Shown one piece after another: positions 1-7,896 of a stretch of DNA of 64,000 nucleotides. This DNA comes from CAYNXB01 sp964401045. Its GTDB lineage: Bacteria; Pseudomonadota; Alphaproteobacteria; Sphingomonadales; Sphingomonadaceae. Each line of letters starts with the position of its first letter. Position 1 is the first letter of the stretch. The stretch lies in NCBI GenBank assembly GCA_964401045.1, contig CAYNXB010000006.1, positions 1-64,000 on the forward strand, in the 5' to 3' direction. The translations under genes and the position numbers were made by a program. The notes below the pieces were generated by a model. It was given only the letters and a program-made list of their open reading frames with translations. It did not search any database and was not told the origin of the DNA.

Positions 1-1
1 C

Positions 2-1243
2 TTCATGTGGGGCTTCATCACCGTCATCAACAACACGCTGCTGCCGCATCTGCGAAGCGTGTTCGACCTCAATTATCTCCAGACCACGCTTATCGAGAGC
101 GTGTGGTTCATTGCCTATTTCGTTGCTTCGATTCCCTCGGCGTGGCTGATCGAGCGGATCGGATATCAGAGAGCGCTGGTGACGGGGCTTCTGATCATGG
201 CGGCGGGATCGCTCGGCATGATGCTGGCGGCGAGCATCCCTTCCTACGGGGTAACACTGGTGATGCTGTTCGTGATCGCCAGCGGGATCACCCTGCTACA
301 GGTCGCAGCCAATCCCTATGTCGCGGTGGTCGGCAAGCCCGAGACCGCATCCTCGCGGCTTAACCTCGTGCAGGCGATGAATTCGGCCGGCACCATGCTC
401 GCCCCCCTGTTCGGCGCCTATCTCATCCTCGGCCGTTCCAAAAGCGGCACGGCCGAAGCTGGCGCGGTGCTGACCCAGGCCGAACGACTGGCGGACGCGC
501 AATCGGTGATCCTGCCCTATGGCCTCGTCGCCATCGTGCTGGTGGTGCTGGCAGTAGTCATCGCCCGGTTCCCGCTTCCGGCTATGGGCTCGTCGACTTC
601 GCGCGTGACGAAGGAGGAGCGCCGCAAGCATTCGTTGTGGAAGCACCGCAACCTGGTGTTCGGCGTGCCGGCGATTTTCATCTACCTTATCGCCGAGATC
701 GGCGTCTCCAACCTGTTCGTCAACTTCGTCAGCCAGCCGGAAATTGCCAACCTCACGCACGAGCAGGCCGGGAATTACCTGACCCTGCTGTGGGGCGGGA
801 TGATGGTCGGCCGATTCCTCGGCTCGGCAATCATGCAGCGCGTCCGGGCCGAAACCGTGCTCGCTACCTTCGCGATCGGTGCCTTCGCCGTGATGATCCT
901 GGCAGTGGTCACGTCTGGGCCAGTGGCGATGTGGTCCCTGATCCTCGTCGGATTCTTCCACTCGATCATGTTCCCCACCATCTTCACGCTCGCGATCAAA
1001 GGGCTCGGCCCCTTGACCGAGGAGGGGTCCGGGCTGCTGATCATGGCCATTGCCGGCGGTGCGCTGGTCGTGGTCCAGGGCTGGCTGGCGGACCTTTACG
1101 GACTACAGCTCTCATTCCTCCTGACGGCTACCTGCGAGCTCTACGTGCTGTTCTACGCGCTGTGGGGGGCCAAGCCGACTCATGCGCTGCCACCGCAGCA
1201 GGCCGAGCCGGTCGTTTCCGCCGAAGAAAGCGCGGCGCACTAA
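2..1243 (+). CDS. FucP-type MFS sugar transporter, 5' end missing
   Basis: Inner-membrane major facilitator protein, probably a sugar/H+ symporter of the FucP/GluP group. The reading frame is open to the window edge and the first visible residues (FMWGFITVINN) match the end of transmembrane helix 1 in this family, so roughly 20-30 N-terminal residues lie outside the window. About eleven further hydrophobic segments follow. The motif ANPYVAVVG near residue 100 is typical of fucose/glucose-galactose permeases. The GH95 alpha-L-fucosidase starts 5 bp after the stop, so the two are probably co-transcribed. That pairing favours L-fucose or another hexose released outside the inner membrane as substrate. 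The substrate is inferred; the family is clear. Confidence 0.85.
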   Translation, partial: FMWGFITVINNTLLPHLRSVFDLNYLQTTLIESVWFIAYFVASIPSAWLIERIGYQRALVTGLLIMAAGSLGMMLAASIPSYGVTLVMLFVIASGITLLQVAANPYVAVVGKPETASSRLNLVQAMNSAGTMLAPLFGAYLILGRSKSGTAEAGAVLTQAERLADAQSVILPYGLVAIVLVVLAVVIARFPLPAMGSSTSRVTKEERRKHSLWKHRNLVFGVPAIFIYLIAEIGVSNLFVNFVSQPEIANLTHEQAGNYLTLLWGGMMVGRFLGSAIMQRVRAETVLATFAIGAFAVMILAVVTSGPVAMWSLILVGFFHSIMFPTIFTLAIKGLGPLTEEGSGLLIMAIAGGALVVVQGWLADLYGLQLSFLLTATCELYVLFYALWGAKPTHALPPQQAEPVVSAEESAAH

Positions 1244-1248
1244 GGGCG

Positions 1249-3497
1249 ATGGCAGGGCGGAACGATGCGATCACCCGCCGGGGGCTGCTCGCGGGTTCGG
1301 CGGGCGCCGCCGCGGCGGCGGGCATGCCCGGCCTGGGCGCCCTGCTGACAGTCCCTGCCGGCGCGCAGGCGACGGCGAGCGGAGCACCGCTCACCCCCGC
1401 GCAGGCAGAGGTCGCTCACCGCCTGTGGTACCGCAAGCCCGCCCACCAGTGGGTGGAGGCGCTGCCGATCGGCAACGGGCGGATCGGCGCGATGGTGTTC
1501 GGCGGGATCTCGAGCGAACGCCTGCAACTCAACGAGGATACTTTGTGGACCGGCGGCCCCTACCAGCCGGTCAATCCCGAGGCACGCGCCGCGCTGCCCG
1601 AAGTGCGACGGCTGGTCTTCGCGGGCCGCTACGCCGATGCCGAAGCGCTCGCGAACGCCAGGCTCATGGCCAATCCGCTGGTGCAGATGGCCTACCAGCC
1701 GTTCGCCGATCTCATGATCGACATGCCCGAAATCCCGGACTGGTGGGCAACCGGATACACGCGATCGCTCGATCTCGATGCGGCGATGGCGACGACCAGC
1801 TTCACCGTCGGCGGCGCGACCTATCGCCGCGAAGCGCTCGCCTGCCCGGTGCACCAGGTGATCGCCGTGCGACTGACTGCCGACCGGCCGGGGAGCGTGA
1901 CCTGCGGTGTCGCGCTACGTTCCGTGCAGCCCGCCGCACTCGCAGTCGCGGGCGGCTCGCTTACGTTGAACGGGCGCAATCGGGCCGACCACGGGATCGA
2001 CGCGGGACTGCGCTTCGCCGCCCGCGTGCGCCTCCTTCCCGAAGGCGGCATCATGGAGCCACGCGCAGGCGGCATCGGCGTCCGCGGGGCCGACGCGCTG
2101 ACGATACTGGTAGCCATGGCAACCAGCTACCGGCGCTTCGACGACGTGACGGGCGATCCGGAAGCGGCCAGCCAGGCGCGGGTCGATGCGGCGGCAGATG
2201 CGGGCTTTGCGCGCATTGCCGAGGATGCCGCGCAAGAACACAGGAGGCTCTACCGCGCGGCCACGCTCGACCTCGGCGCAAGCGCCGAAGCGTCGCTGCC
2301 GACCGACGAGCGGATCGCCGCGGCCGCCTCGGTCCACGATCCCGCGCTCACCGCCCTCTATTTCCATTATGGGCGCTATCTCCTGATCGCCTCGTCGCGC
2401 CCGGGCAGCCAGCCGGCGAATCTGCAAGGGCTGTGGAACGATAGCGGCGAGCCGCCCTGGGGATCGAAGTTCACGATCAACATCAACACCGAGATGAACT
2501 ACTGGCCCGCCGAACCGACCGGGCTTGCCGAATGCACCGAGCCTCTCATCGCGATGGTGCGCGACTTGGCGGTGACGGGCGCCGTCACCGCGCGCGAGAT
2601 GTACGGCGCGCGGGGGTGGGTGGCGCATCACAACACCGACCTGTGGCGGGCCACCGCCCCCATCGACGGGGCGCAGTGGGGATTGTGGCCGATGGGCGGC
2701 GCGTGGCTGTGCACCCATCTGTGGGCGCGCTACGACTATGGGCGCGACGAGGCCTACCTTGCAGGCATCTACCCGCTGCTGCGCGGCGCCAGCGAGTTCT
2801 TCCTCGACGTGCTCCAGCGCGATCCGCGTANNNNNNNNNNNNNNNNNNNNNNNNNNNNNNNNNNNNNNNNNNNNNNNNNNNNNNNNNNNNNNNNNNNNNN
2901 NNNNNNNNNNNNNNNNNNNNNNNNNNNNNNGGCCATCGCCACGTCTCGCATCTCTACGGTCTCTTTCCCAGCCACCAGATCGACCCGGACGAGACGCCCG
3001 CACTCGCCGCCGCGGCGAAGCGCTCGCTCGAAATGCGTGGGGTGGATTCGGGCGGGTGGGGAACGGCCTGGCGCGCCAACCTGTGGGCGCGGCTGCGCGA
3101 CGGCGAGCGTGCCCATCAACAGTTGGCGCTGCTCATCGGCGGGGGAAGAACCTACCCCGATCTCCTGAACGCCAATCCGTTCCAGATTGACGGAAATTTT
3201 GGCGGCACTTCCGCCGTGGTGGAGATGCTGGTGCAGAGCCGCGGCGATCTTATCCACCTGCTCCCGGCGCTCCCCTCGGCTTGGCCGACGGGCTCGGTGC
3301 GCGGGCTTCGGACGCGCGGGGCCTGCAGGATAGACCTGGCATGGCACGCGGGCGAACTGGTCTCGGCCACATTGACCGGACGGCTGGCCGGAAAGCGCCT
3401 CGTGCGGCTTGGCGGTCGCAGCGCCACCGTCACCCTCGAGCCGGGGCGGCCCATCCGACTGGACGGACCGCGGCTCGTGCCTACTTTGGTAGTGTGA
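1249..3497 (+). CDS. GH95 alpha-L-fucosidase (interrupted by a scaffold gap)
   Basis: Inverting glycoside hydrolase of family 95 (1,2-alpha-L-fucosidase or alpha-L-galactosidase), probably acting on fucosylated xyloglucan or pectin side chains. The N-terminus has a Tat-like signal (ITRRGLLAG then an Ala-rich stretch), so export folded to the periplasm is likely. The GH95 core begins at WYRKPAHQWVEALPIGNGR. The TININTEMNYW motif carries Asn411 and Asn413, equivalent to the Asn pair that assists catalysis in the Bifidobacterium enzyme. The C-terminal part has GHRHVSHLYG and the RIDLAW aspartate. A 100-N gap at 2831-2930 removes the segment with the general-acid Glu. The reading frame differs on the two sides because the true gap length is unknown; family comparison suggests nearer 260-290 bases are missing. 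The 3' end overlaps the convergent GH3 gene by 17 bp. Confidence 0.9.
2831..2930. other. Assembly gap (100 N) inside GH95
   Basis: Exactly 100 N, the conventional placeholder for a gap of unknown length. The GH95 frame before and after differs, which is expected for an arbitrary filler and is not evidence of a frameshift. Confidence 0.99.
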
Positions 3498-6192
3498 CGA
3501 CTTTCGAGACCGAGAACCGGGCCGAGCTTCCCGGCGCTCCAGAGCCGGACTGGCCCGATCCGACCATGACCTTGTAATCGCCCGCCAGCACGGTACGCAC
3601 GCCGTCCACCGTCACGGCACTCAAGTCTCGCGGTGAAAGGTCGAAGGTCACCGTTCGTTTCTCGCCCGGCTTCAGCGTTATGCGCTGGAACCCGCGCAGC
3701 GCGATATTGGGCGCGCCCGGATCGTCCGGGAAATCAAGGTAGAGCTGGACCGCCTCATCACCAGCGCGCTGGCCGGCGTTGGTGATTTGCGTGGTAACGT
3801 GGATGCCGGCCTGCGCCCCGCCGTCTGCCGGCTGCACGGACACCGGGCTATACTCGAACGTGGTGTAGCTGAGCCCATGGCCGAACGGGTACACCGGCTT
3901 GCCGGTGAAGTAGCGGTAGGTTCGCCCTTTCATGTCGTAGTCTTCGAAGGGCGGCAGGTCGTCCACGCTATGGTAGAAAGTCAACGGCAAGCGCCCCGCC
4001 GGATTGACCTTGCCGCTGAGGACATTGGCGACTGCCAGTCCACCGGATTGGCCTGGATACCATGCCTCGAGGATCGCCGCCGCGTTGTCCTTCGCCCATG
4101 CGAGATTGATCGGGCTGCCGTTCATGGCCACCACGATCAGCGGCTTGCCGGTGGTCTTCGCCTGCTCCAGAAGCTTCTGCTGGTCAGCCGGAATATCCAG
4201 ACTGGTCTTGTCGCCGCCCTTGAAGCCGGGGATCTCGACCGGGGATTCCTCCGCCTCGAGGTCGGAAGTCAGGCCGACCACGGCTACAAGGACATCCGCC
4301 GTCTCCGCGGCCTTGCGCATGGCGCCTTCCGGATCGCTGGAGATGCGCTTCCAGGCAAAGCCTACGCCGGTGGTTCCGGTATGCGCCTCACCGGCGATTT
4401 CGATCGGGTAGCGTTTTCCTTTTTCCAGGTTGACGATCTTCATCGTGGGCAGGCTGCCCCACCTCGCATCCTTCAGGTCGACAAAAGGCTTGCCGTCGAA
4501 GCTCAAGGTACCGCTCTGGAAGCCGGACAAGCCGAGGCGATAGGTGCCGGTTTCGGGCGGAACGAGATAGCCGGTCCAGACCACCCGGTGGTGGTCGGAA
4601 ACCTTCGCCAGGTCGAGGCTGCGTCCATCGACGCTGCTTTCGACCCTCGTCGCGACAGGCTTGTCGGAGAAACGCACGGCCTTGAGATATTCGGTCAACT
4701 CGCCCGGGGCGAACAGCTTCGGCGGCGTGCCCAGCGCGTTGTAATAGCGTGCGGTGAGCCCCGCCTTGCCGTCCTCGCTGCGCAGCGCGGACGTGGGCAC
4801 CGGATCTCCGTCGGTAAATGACTGGCCGAACGGAACATAGGATACCGTCGCGCCAGGCATGGCCTGCCGCAGCCCATCCACGACAGAGATCGGCGGAGCC
4901 GAAATCGTCGATGAATAATTGCCGCGCAAGACCCGTGTCGCGTCCCCGAACGGACCGATCACGGCGACCTTCAGGCCAGCCCGTTCGAGCGGCAGAATCC
5001 CGTCGTTCTTGAGCAGGACCAGGCTCTCTTCGGCCGCTTTCAATGCCAGGGCTCCGTGCGCCGGCGTTCCGACATCGGCCGGCGAGAAGATTTGCGTGCT
5101 CAGCTTGCGCACGCCAGGCAAATCGCCATTCCGCAACCGGGCCGAGAAGAGACGCACCAGCGTGCGGTCGATATCGCCCACCGTTATCAGCCCGCGGTCG
5201 AGCGCCTCCCGGTAGCGGTCGGTGAGTCCCCCGGTGTCGGACAAAGTTGCGGTGTGGCATTCCACGTCCACGCCGGCTCGCATCGCCGCCGCCACTCCCG
5301 AGGCTGCATCGGGCGCATACTTGTGACTGTCGCTGATATCCTTAACCGCATCGCAATCGGACACGACATACCCGTTGAAGCCCCAGGCTTCGCGCAGGTG
5401 ATCCTCCAGCAAATCCTCGCTCGCGCAGGCCGGCTGCCCGTCCACGCGGTTGTAGGCGCACATGATCGAGCCGGCCTTGCCCTCCACGATCGCAGCGCGA
5501 AACGCCGGCGTGTAGGTATCCTCCATGTCGTGCCGTGAGACGAACACGTTGGCATGGTGGCGCGTGGATTCCGGCCCATTGTGGACGGCGAAATGCTTGG
5601 GAGTCGCGATCACGTTCGGCAGGTCGGGATCCGGCCCCTGCACGCCCTGTACGAAGGCCACCCCCATGCGCGCAGTGAGGAACGGATCCTCGCCGTAAGT
5701 CTCCTGCCCGCGCCCCCACCGCGGATCACGGAAGATATTGATGTTGGGGGACCAGGTATCCAGCCCGGTGCCGATCCGGCCCATGCGTCCGGTTTCGCGC
5801 GCCAGCGCGTGAAGGCCGCTGACCTCAGCGCCGATCGCCTCCGCCACATCGTTAACCACGGCGGTATCGAAGGTCGCGGCCAGCCCGATCGGCTCGGGGA
5901 AGTTGGTTGTCGGCAGCGAGCCGAGCGCGCCGTGAAGCGATTCCGTCCACCAATTGTAGGCCGGGATATCGAGGCGCGGGATTGCGGGGGCGGTGTTGAG
6001 CAACTGAGGAAGTTTCTCCTCCACCGTCATCCGGCCAACCAGCTCCGTCGCCAGCCTGTCCGCCTTTTCGCGTTCCGCCGATGGTGCCGGCGCATCCTGC
6101 GCCTGGGCGGGTGCGGTGACGGGAAGCGCCAGCGCGACTCCCGCCAGGAGCAAAAACATTACCGCGTGGCGGCTGGATCTGGCTTTGTGCAT
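3481..6192 (-). CDS. GH3 beta-xylosidase/beta-glucosidase with PA14 insert
   Basis: Exported retaining glycoside hydrolase of family 3, 903 aa. Residues 1-32 form a Sec signal ending AQAQD. The N-terminal GH3 barrel contains PRWGRGQETYGEDP (about 157-170), the KH substrate pair (199-200) and VVSDCDAV with the nucleophile Asp279. The alpha/beta sandwich is interrupted by a PA14-like beta domain at about 478-617, and a fibronectin-III-like domain closes the protein. The WGRGQETYGEDP and SDCDAV variants are common in plant-type BXL beta-xylosidases/arabinosidases, so hydrolysis of xylo- or arabino-oligosaccharides is more likely than of cellobiose. A strong GAGGGAGGGG ribosome site precedes ATG 6192. 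The gene converges on GH95 and may be co-transcribed with the upstream halogenase (100-bp gap). Confidence 0.92.
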   Translation of the reverse strand: MHKARSSRHAVMFLLLAGVALALPVTAPAQAQDAPAPSAEREKADRLATELVGRMTVEEKLPQLLNTAPAIPRLDIPAYNWWTESLHGALGSLPTTNFPEPIGLAATFDTAVVNDVAEAIGAEVSGLHALARETGRMGRIGTGLDTWSPNINIFRDPRWGRGQETYGEDPFLTARMGVAFVQGVQGPDPDLPNVIATPKHFAVHNGPESTRHHANVFVSRHDMEDTYTPAFRAAIVEGKAGSIMCAYNRVDGQPACASEDLLEDHLREAWGFNGYVVSDCDAVKDISDSHKYAPDAASGVAAAMRAGVDVECHTATLSDTGGLTDRYREALDRGLITVGDIDRTLVRLFSARLRNGDLPGVRKLSTQIFSPADVGTPAHGALALKAAEESLVLLKNDGILPLERAGLKVAVIGPFGDATRVLRGNYSSTISAPPISVVDGLRQAMPGATVSYVPFGQSFTDGDPVPTSALRSEDGKAGLTARYYNALGTPPKLFAPGELTEYLKAVRFSDKPVATRVESSVDGRSLDLAKVSDHHRVVWTGYLVPPETGTYRLGLSGFQSGTLSFDGKPFVDLKDARWGSLPTMKIVNLEKGKRYPIEIAGEAHTGTTGVGFAWKRISSDPEGAMRKAAETADVLVAVVGLTSDLEAEESPVEIPGFKGGDKTSLDIPADQQKLLEQAKTTGKPLIVVAMNGSPINLAWAKDNAAAILEAWYPGQSGGLAVANVLSGKVNPAGRLPLTFYHSVDDLPPFEDYDMKGRTYRYFTGKPVYPFGHGLSYTTFEYSPVSVQPADGGAQAGIHVTTQITNAGQRAGDEAVQLYLDFPDDPGAPNIALRGFQRITLKPGEKRTVTFDLSPRDLSAVTVDGVRTVLAGDYKVMVGSGQSGSGAPGSSARFSVSKVVTLPK

Positions 6193-6291
6193 GTCCCCTC
6201 CCTCAATGGGTTAAATCCTGGCAGGCGCAGCCCGGCGCGCGGAAAAGCCGCGGACGGGATCGGCATTGGCGCCTTGCGGAACTTGCCGCGG

Positions 6292-7836
6292 TCAGACCGC
6301 CTGCAGGCCGTGGTCGACGATCTTCCGGATCAGGTCGCGGTGACGCGGCAGGTTCGTGCGCAGGCGCTCCGTCTGCGCTGCATTCTCCCGCATCGCGCGT
6401 TCCGCACCCTGGGCCTCGGCACTCAGCGCCGCACGTTCCACTTCAGTGCGGAATCCCATGCCGTAGAGCACGTATTGATAGCTCGCTGCCGGGAAGACTT
6501 CTTCCACCCGGTCGAACTCGTCATGGAACCACGGGGCGTTGAACTCCCACAGCAGCAGCAATTCGCGCAGCCGTTCGGGGATGGTTTCGGGCAACAGGTT
6601 ATCGCGCCAGAAGGCGCTGTCGGTGCGCTTCGTAAGTACGTAATGCAGCTTGAGAAAATCGATGATGCGGCCCCAGCGGTACTCGGTGGTGGCGTTGAAG
6701 CGCTTGGCGACGACATCCATGACCTCGCGGCACGCCGGCATCTGCTCGGCGATCAGCTTGGCGGAAAGCTCGATCAGCACGATGGCGGAGGATTCGAGCG
6801 GCTCGAGGAAGCCGCCCGCAAGCCCCACGGCCACGCAATTGCGCTTCCACGAGGTCTGGCGATAGCCCGCGCGGATCGGGATCTTGCGAAAGGTCAGGTC
6901 CGCCGCGTCCGTCCCCAGATAGGCGCGCAGCTCCTGTTCGGCCGCGTCGTCGGAAATGTGGCTGCTGGAATAGACATGACCGACGCCGCGCCGGCTCGGC
7001 AAGCCGACGTCCCAGATCCAGCCCGCCGATTGCGCGGTCGAGATGGTATGGCAGGCGATCGCGCTGGTCTCGCTCTCGTACGGCACCTGCACGGCCAGCG
7101 CGGTGTCGCAAAACAGCACGTCGCTGCAATCGGTGATCGGCACGCCAAGGGCCCCGCCGATCAGCAACGCCTTGAAACCGGTGCAATCGACGAACAGGTC
7201 ACCTTCAATCTCGCCGGCCTGTTCGGTGACGATGCTGCGGATGTCGCCGTCCTCCGTCATTTCGACGCGCTGCACGTCGGCCAGGACATGGCGCACACCC
7301 AGTTTTTGCGTGCAGTGACGTTGAAGGAACGGCGCGAATTTCCCCGCGTCCAGATGGTAGGAATAGTTTGCCAGCGCTTCGTATTCGGGCGTGGCGATGG
7401 TTTTCGGCGCGAGCCCGTCGTCGCACAGGCGCCCTTGCGGGCAGACTGCGTCACAGAACGATGCTTCGGAGCTTTGCGCCAGCCAGTGCGGCGCCAGGTT
7501 CATCCGCGCGAAGCTCTGGGGCAGCATCAGGGGGTGGTAATAGGCATCGTCCGGCGCGCCGGTGGTCCAGCGGGCGAACTTTGCGCCCTGCTTGAAGGCC
7601 GCATCGCATTCGCGGAAGAAGTCAGTTTCGGAAACGCCCATCTTGGCGAGCGTGCTTCGCAATGTCGGCCAAGTCCCCTCACCCACGCCGATGATCGGTG
7701 TATTGGGTGATTCAACCAGCGTGACGGAGAAGCCACCGGGCATCCGGCTCTTGTGCTTGGCCGCGATCACGCCGGCGGTCAGCCATCCGGCCGTACCTCC
7801 GCCGACGATCACGATCTTTTTGGTAGGACGCTGCAT
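6292..7836 (-). CDS. Flavin-dependent (tryptophan-type) halogenase linked to a TonB receptor
   Basis: FADH2-dependent halogenase of the PrnA-like superfamily, 514 aa. The FAD-binding GGGTAGW is at residues 12-18. AFKQGAKF near residue 80 places Lys82 where PrnA has its catalytic Lys79. GWIWDVGL carries the W-x-W signature that separates halogenases from related monooxygenases, and PLESSAI matches the region of the catalytic Glu. I prefer ATG 7836 over the TTG at 7848 because it directly precedes the flavin fold. The gene lies 60 bp downstream of a TonB-dependent receptor on the same strand, with a strong hairpin between. Halogenase genes beside TonB receptors are known in Caulobacterales, sphingomonads and xanthomonads; their substrates are largely unknown. 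No flavin reductase gene is in the window. Confidence 0.88.
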   Translation of the reverse strand: MQRPTKKIVIVGGGTAGWLTAGVIAAKHKSRMPGGFSVTLVESPNTPIIGVGEGTWPTLRSTLAKMGVSETDFFRECDAAFKQGAKFARWTTGAPDDAYYHPLMLPQSFARMNLAPHWLAQSSEASFCDAVCPQGRLCDDGLAPKTIATPEYEALANYSYHLDAGKFAPFLQRHCTQKLGVRHVLADVQRVEMTEDGDIRSIVTEQAGEIEGDLFVDCTGFKALLIGGALGVPITDCSDVLFCDTALAVQVPYESETSAIACHTISTAQSAGWIWDVGLPSRRGVGHVYSSSHISDDAAEQELRAYLGTDAADLTFRKIPIRAGYRQTSWKRNCVAVGLAGGFLEPLESSAIVLIELSAKLIAEQMPACREVMDVVAKRFNATTEYRWGRIIDFLKLHYVLTKRTDSAFWRDNLLPETIPERLRELLLLWEFNAPWFHDEFDRVEEVFPAASYQYVLYGMGFRTEVERAALSAEAQGAERAMRENAAQTERLRTNLPRHRDLIRKIVDHGLQAV

Positions 7837-7860
7837 TATCGAAAGCAAAACCAGTTTGCC

Positions 7861-7884
7861 GGGGGTGTCAATAACGACACCCCC
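7861..7884 (-). terminator. Intercistronic hairpin between TonB receptor and halogenase
   Basis: Perfect 9-bp stem GGGGGTGTC / GACACCCCC with a 6-nt loop, 12 bp after the receptor stop codon and 24 bp before the halogenase start. No U-run follows on the minus strand, so it is more likely an mRNA-stabilising or attenuating hairpin than a full terminator. It could give high receptor and low halogenase expression from one transcript. Confidence 0.7.
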
Positions 7885-7896
7885 GAGCCGAAGAGA

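Noticed and set aside
637..1248. In-frame 5' extension of GH95 into the transporter gene
   Set aside because: It overlaps the transporter coding region; the Tat signal begins at ATG 1249 right after the transporter stop.
2831..2930. GH95 frameshift or pseudogene
   Set aside because: The frame change coincides with an arbitrary 100-N filler, and both flanks keep intact family motifs.
5554..7710. Long open frame (718 codons) on the plus strand opposite GH3 and the halogenase
   Set aside because: It runs antisense across two clear genes, has low-complexity Arg/Gly/Ala-rich composition and no recognisable motif; it is a GC-bias shadow.
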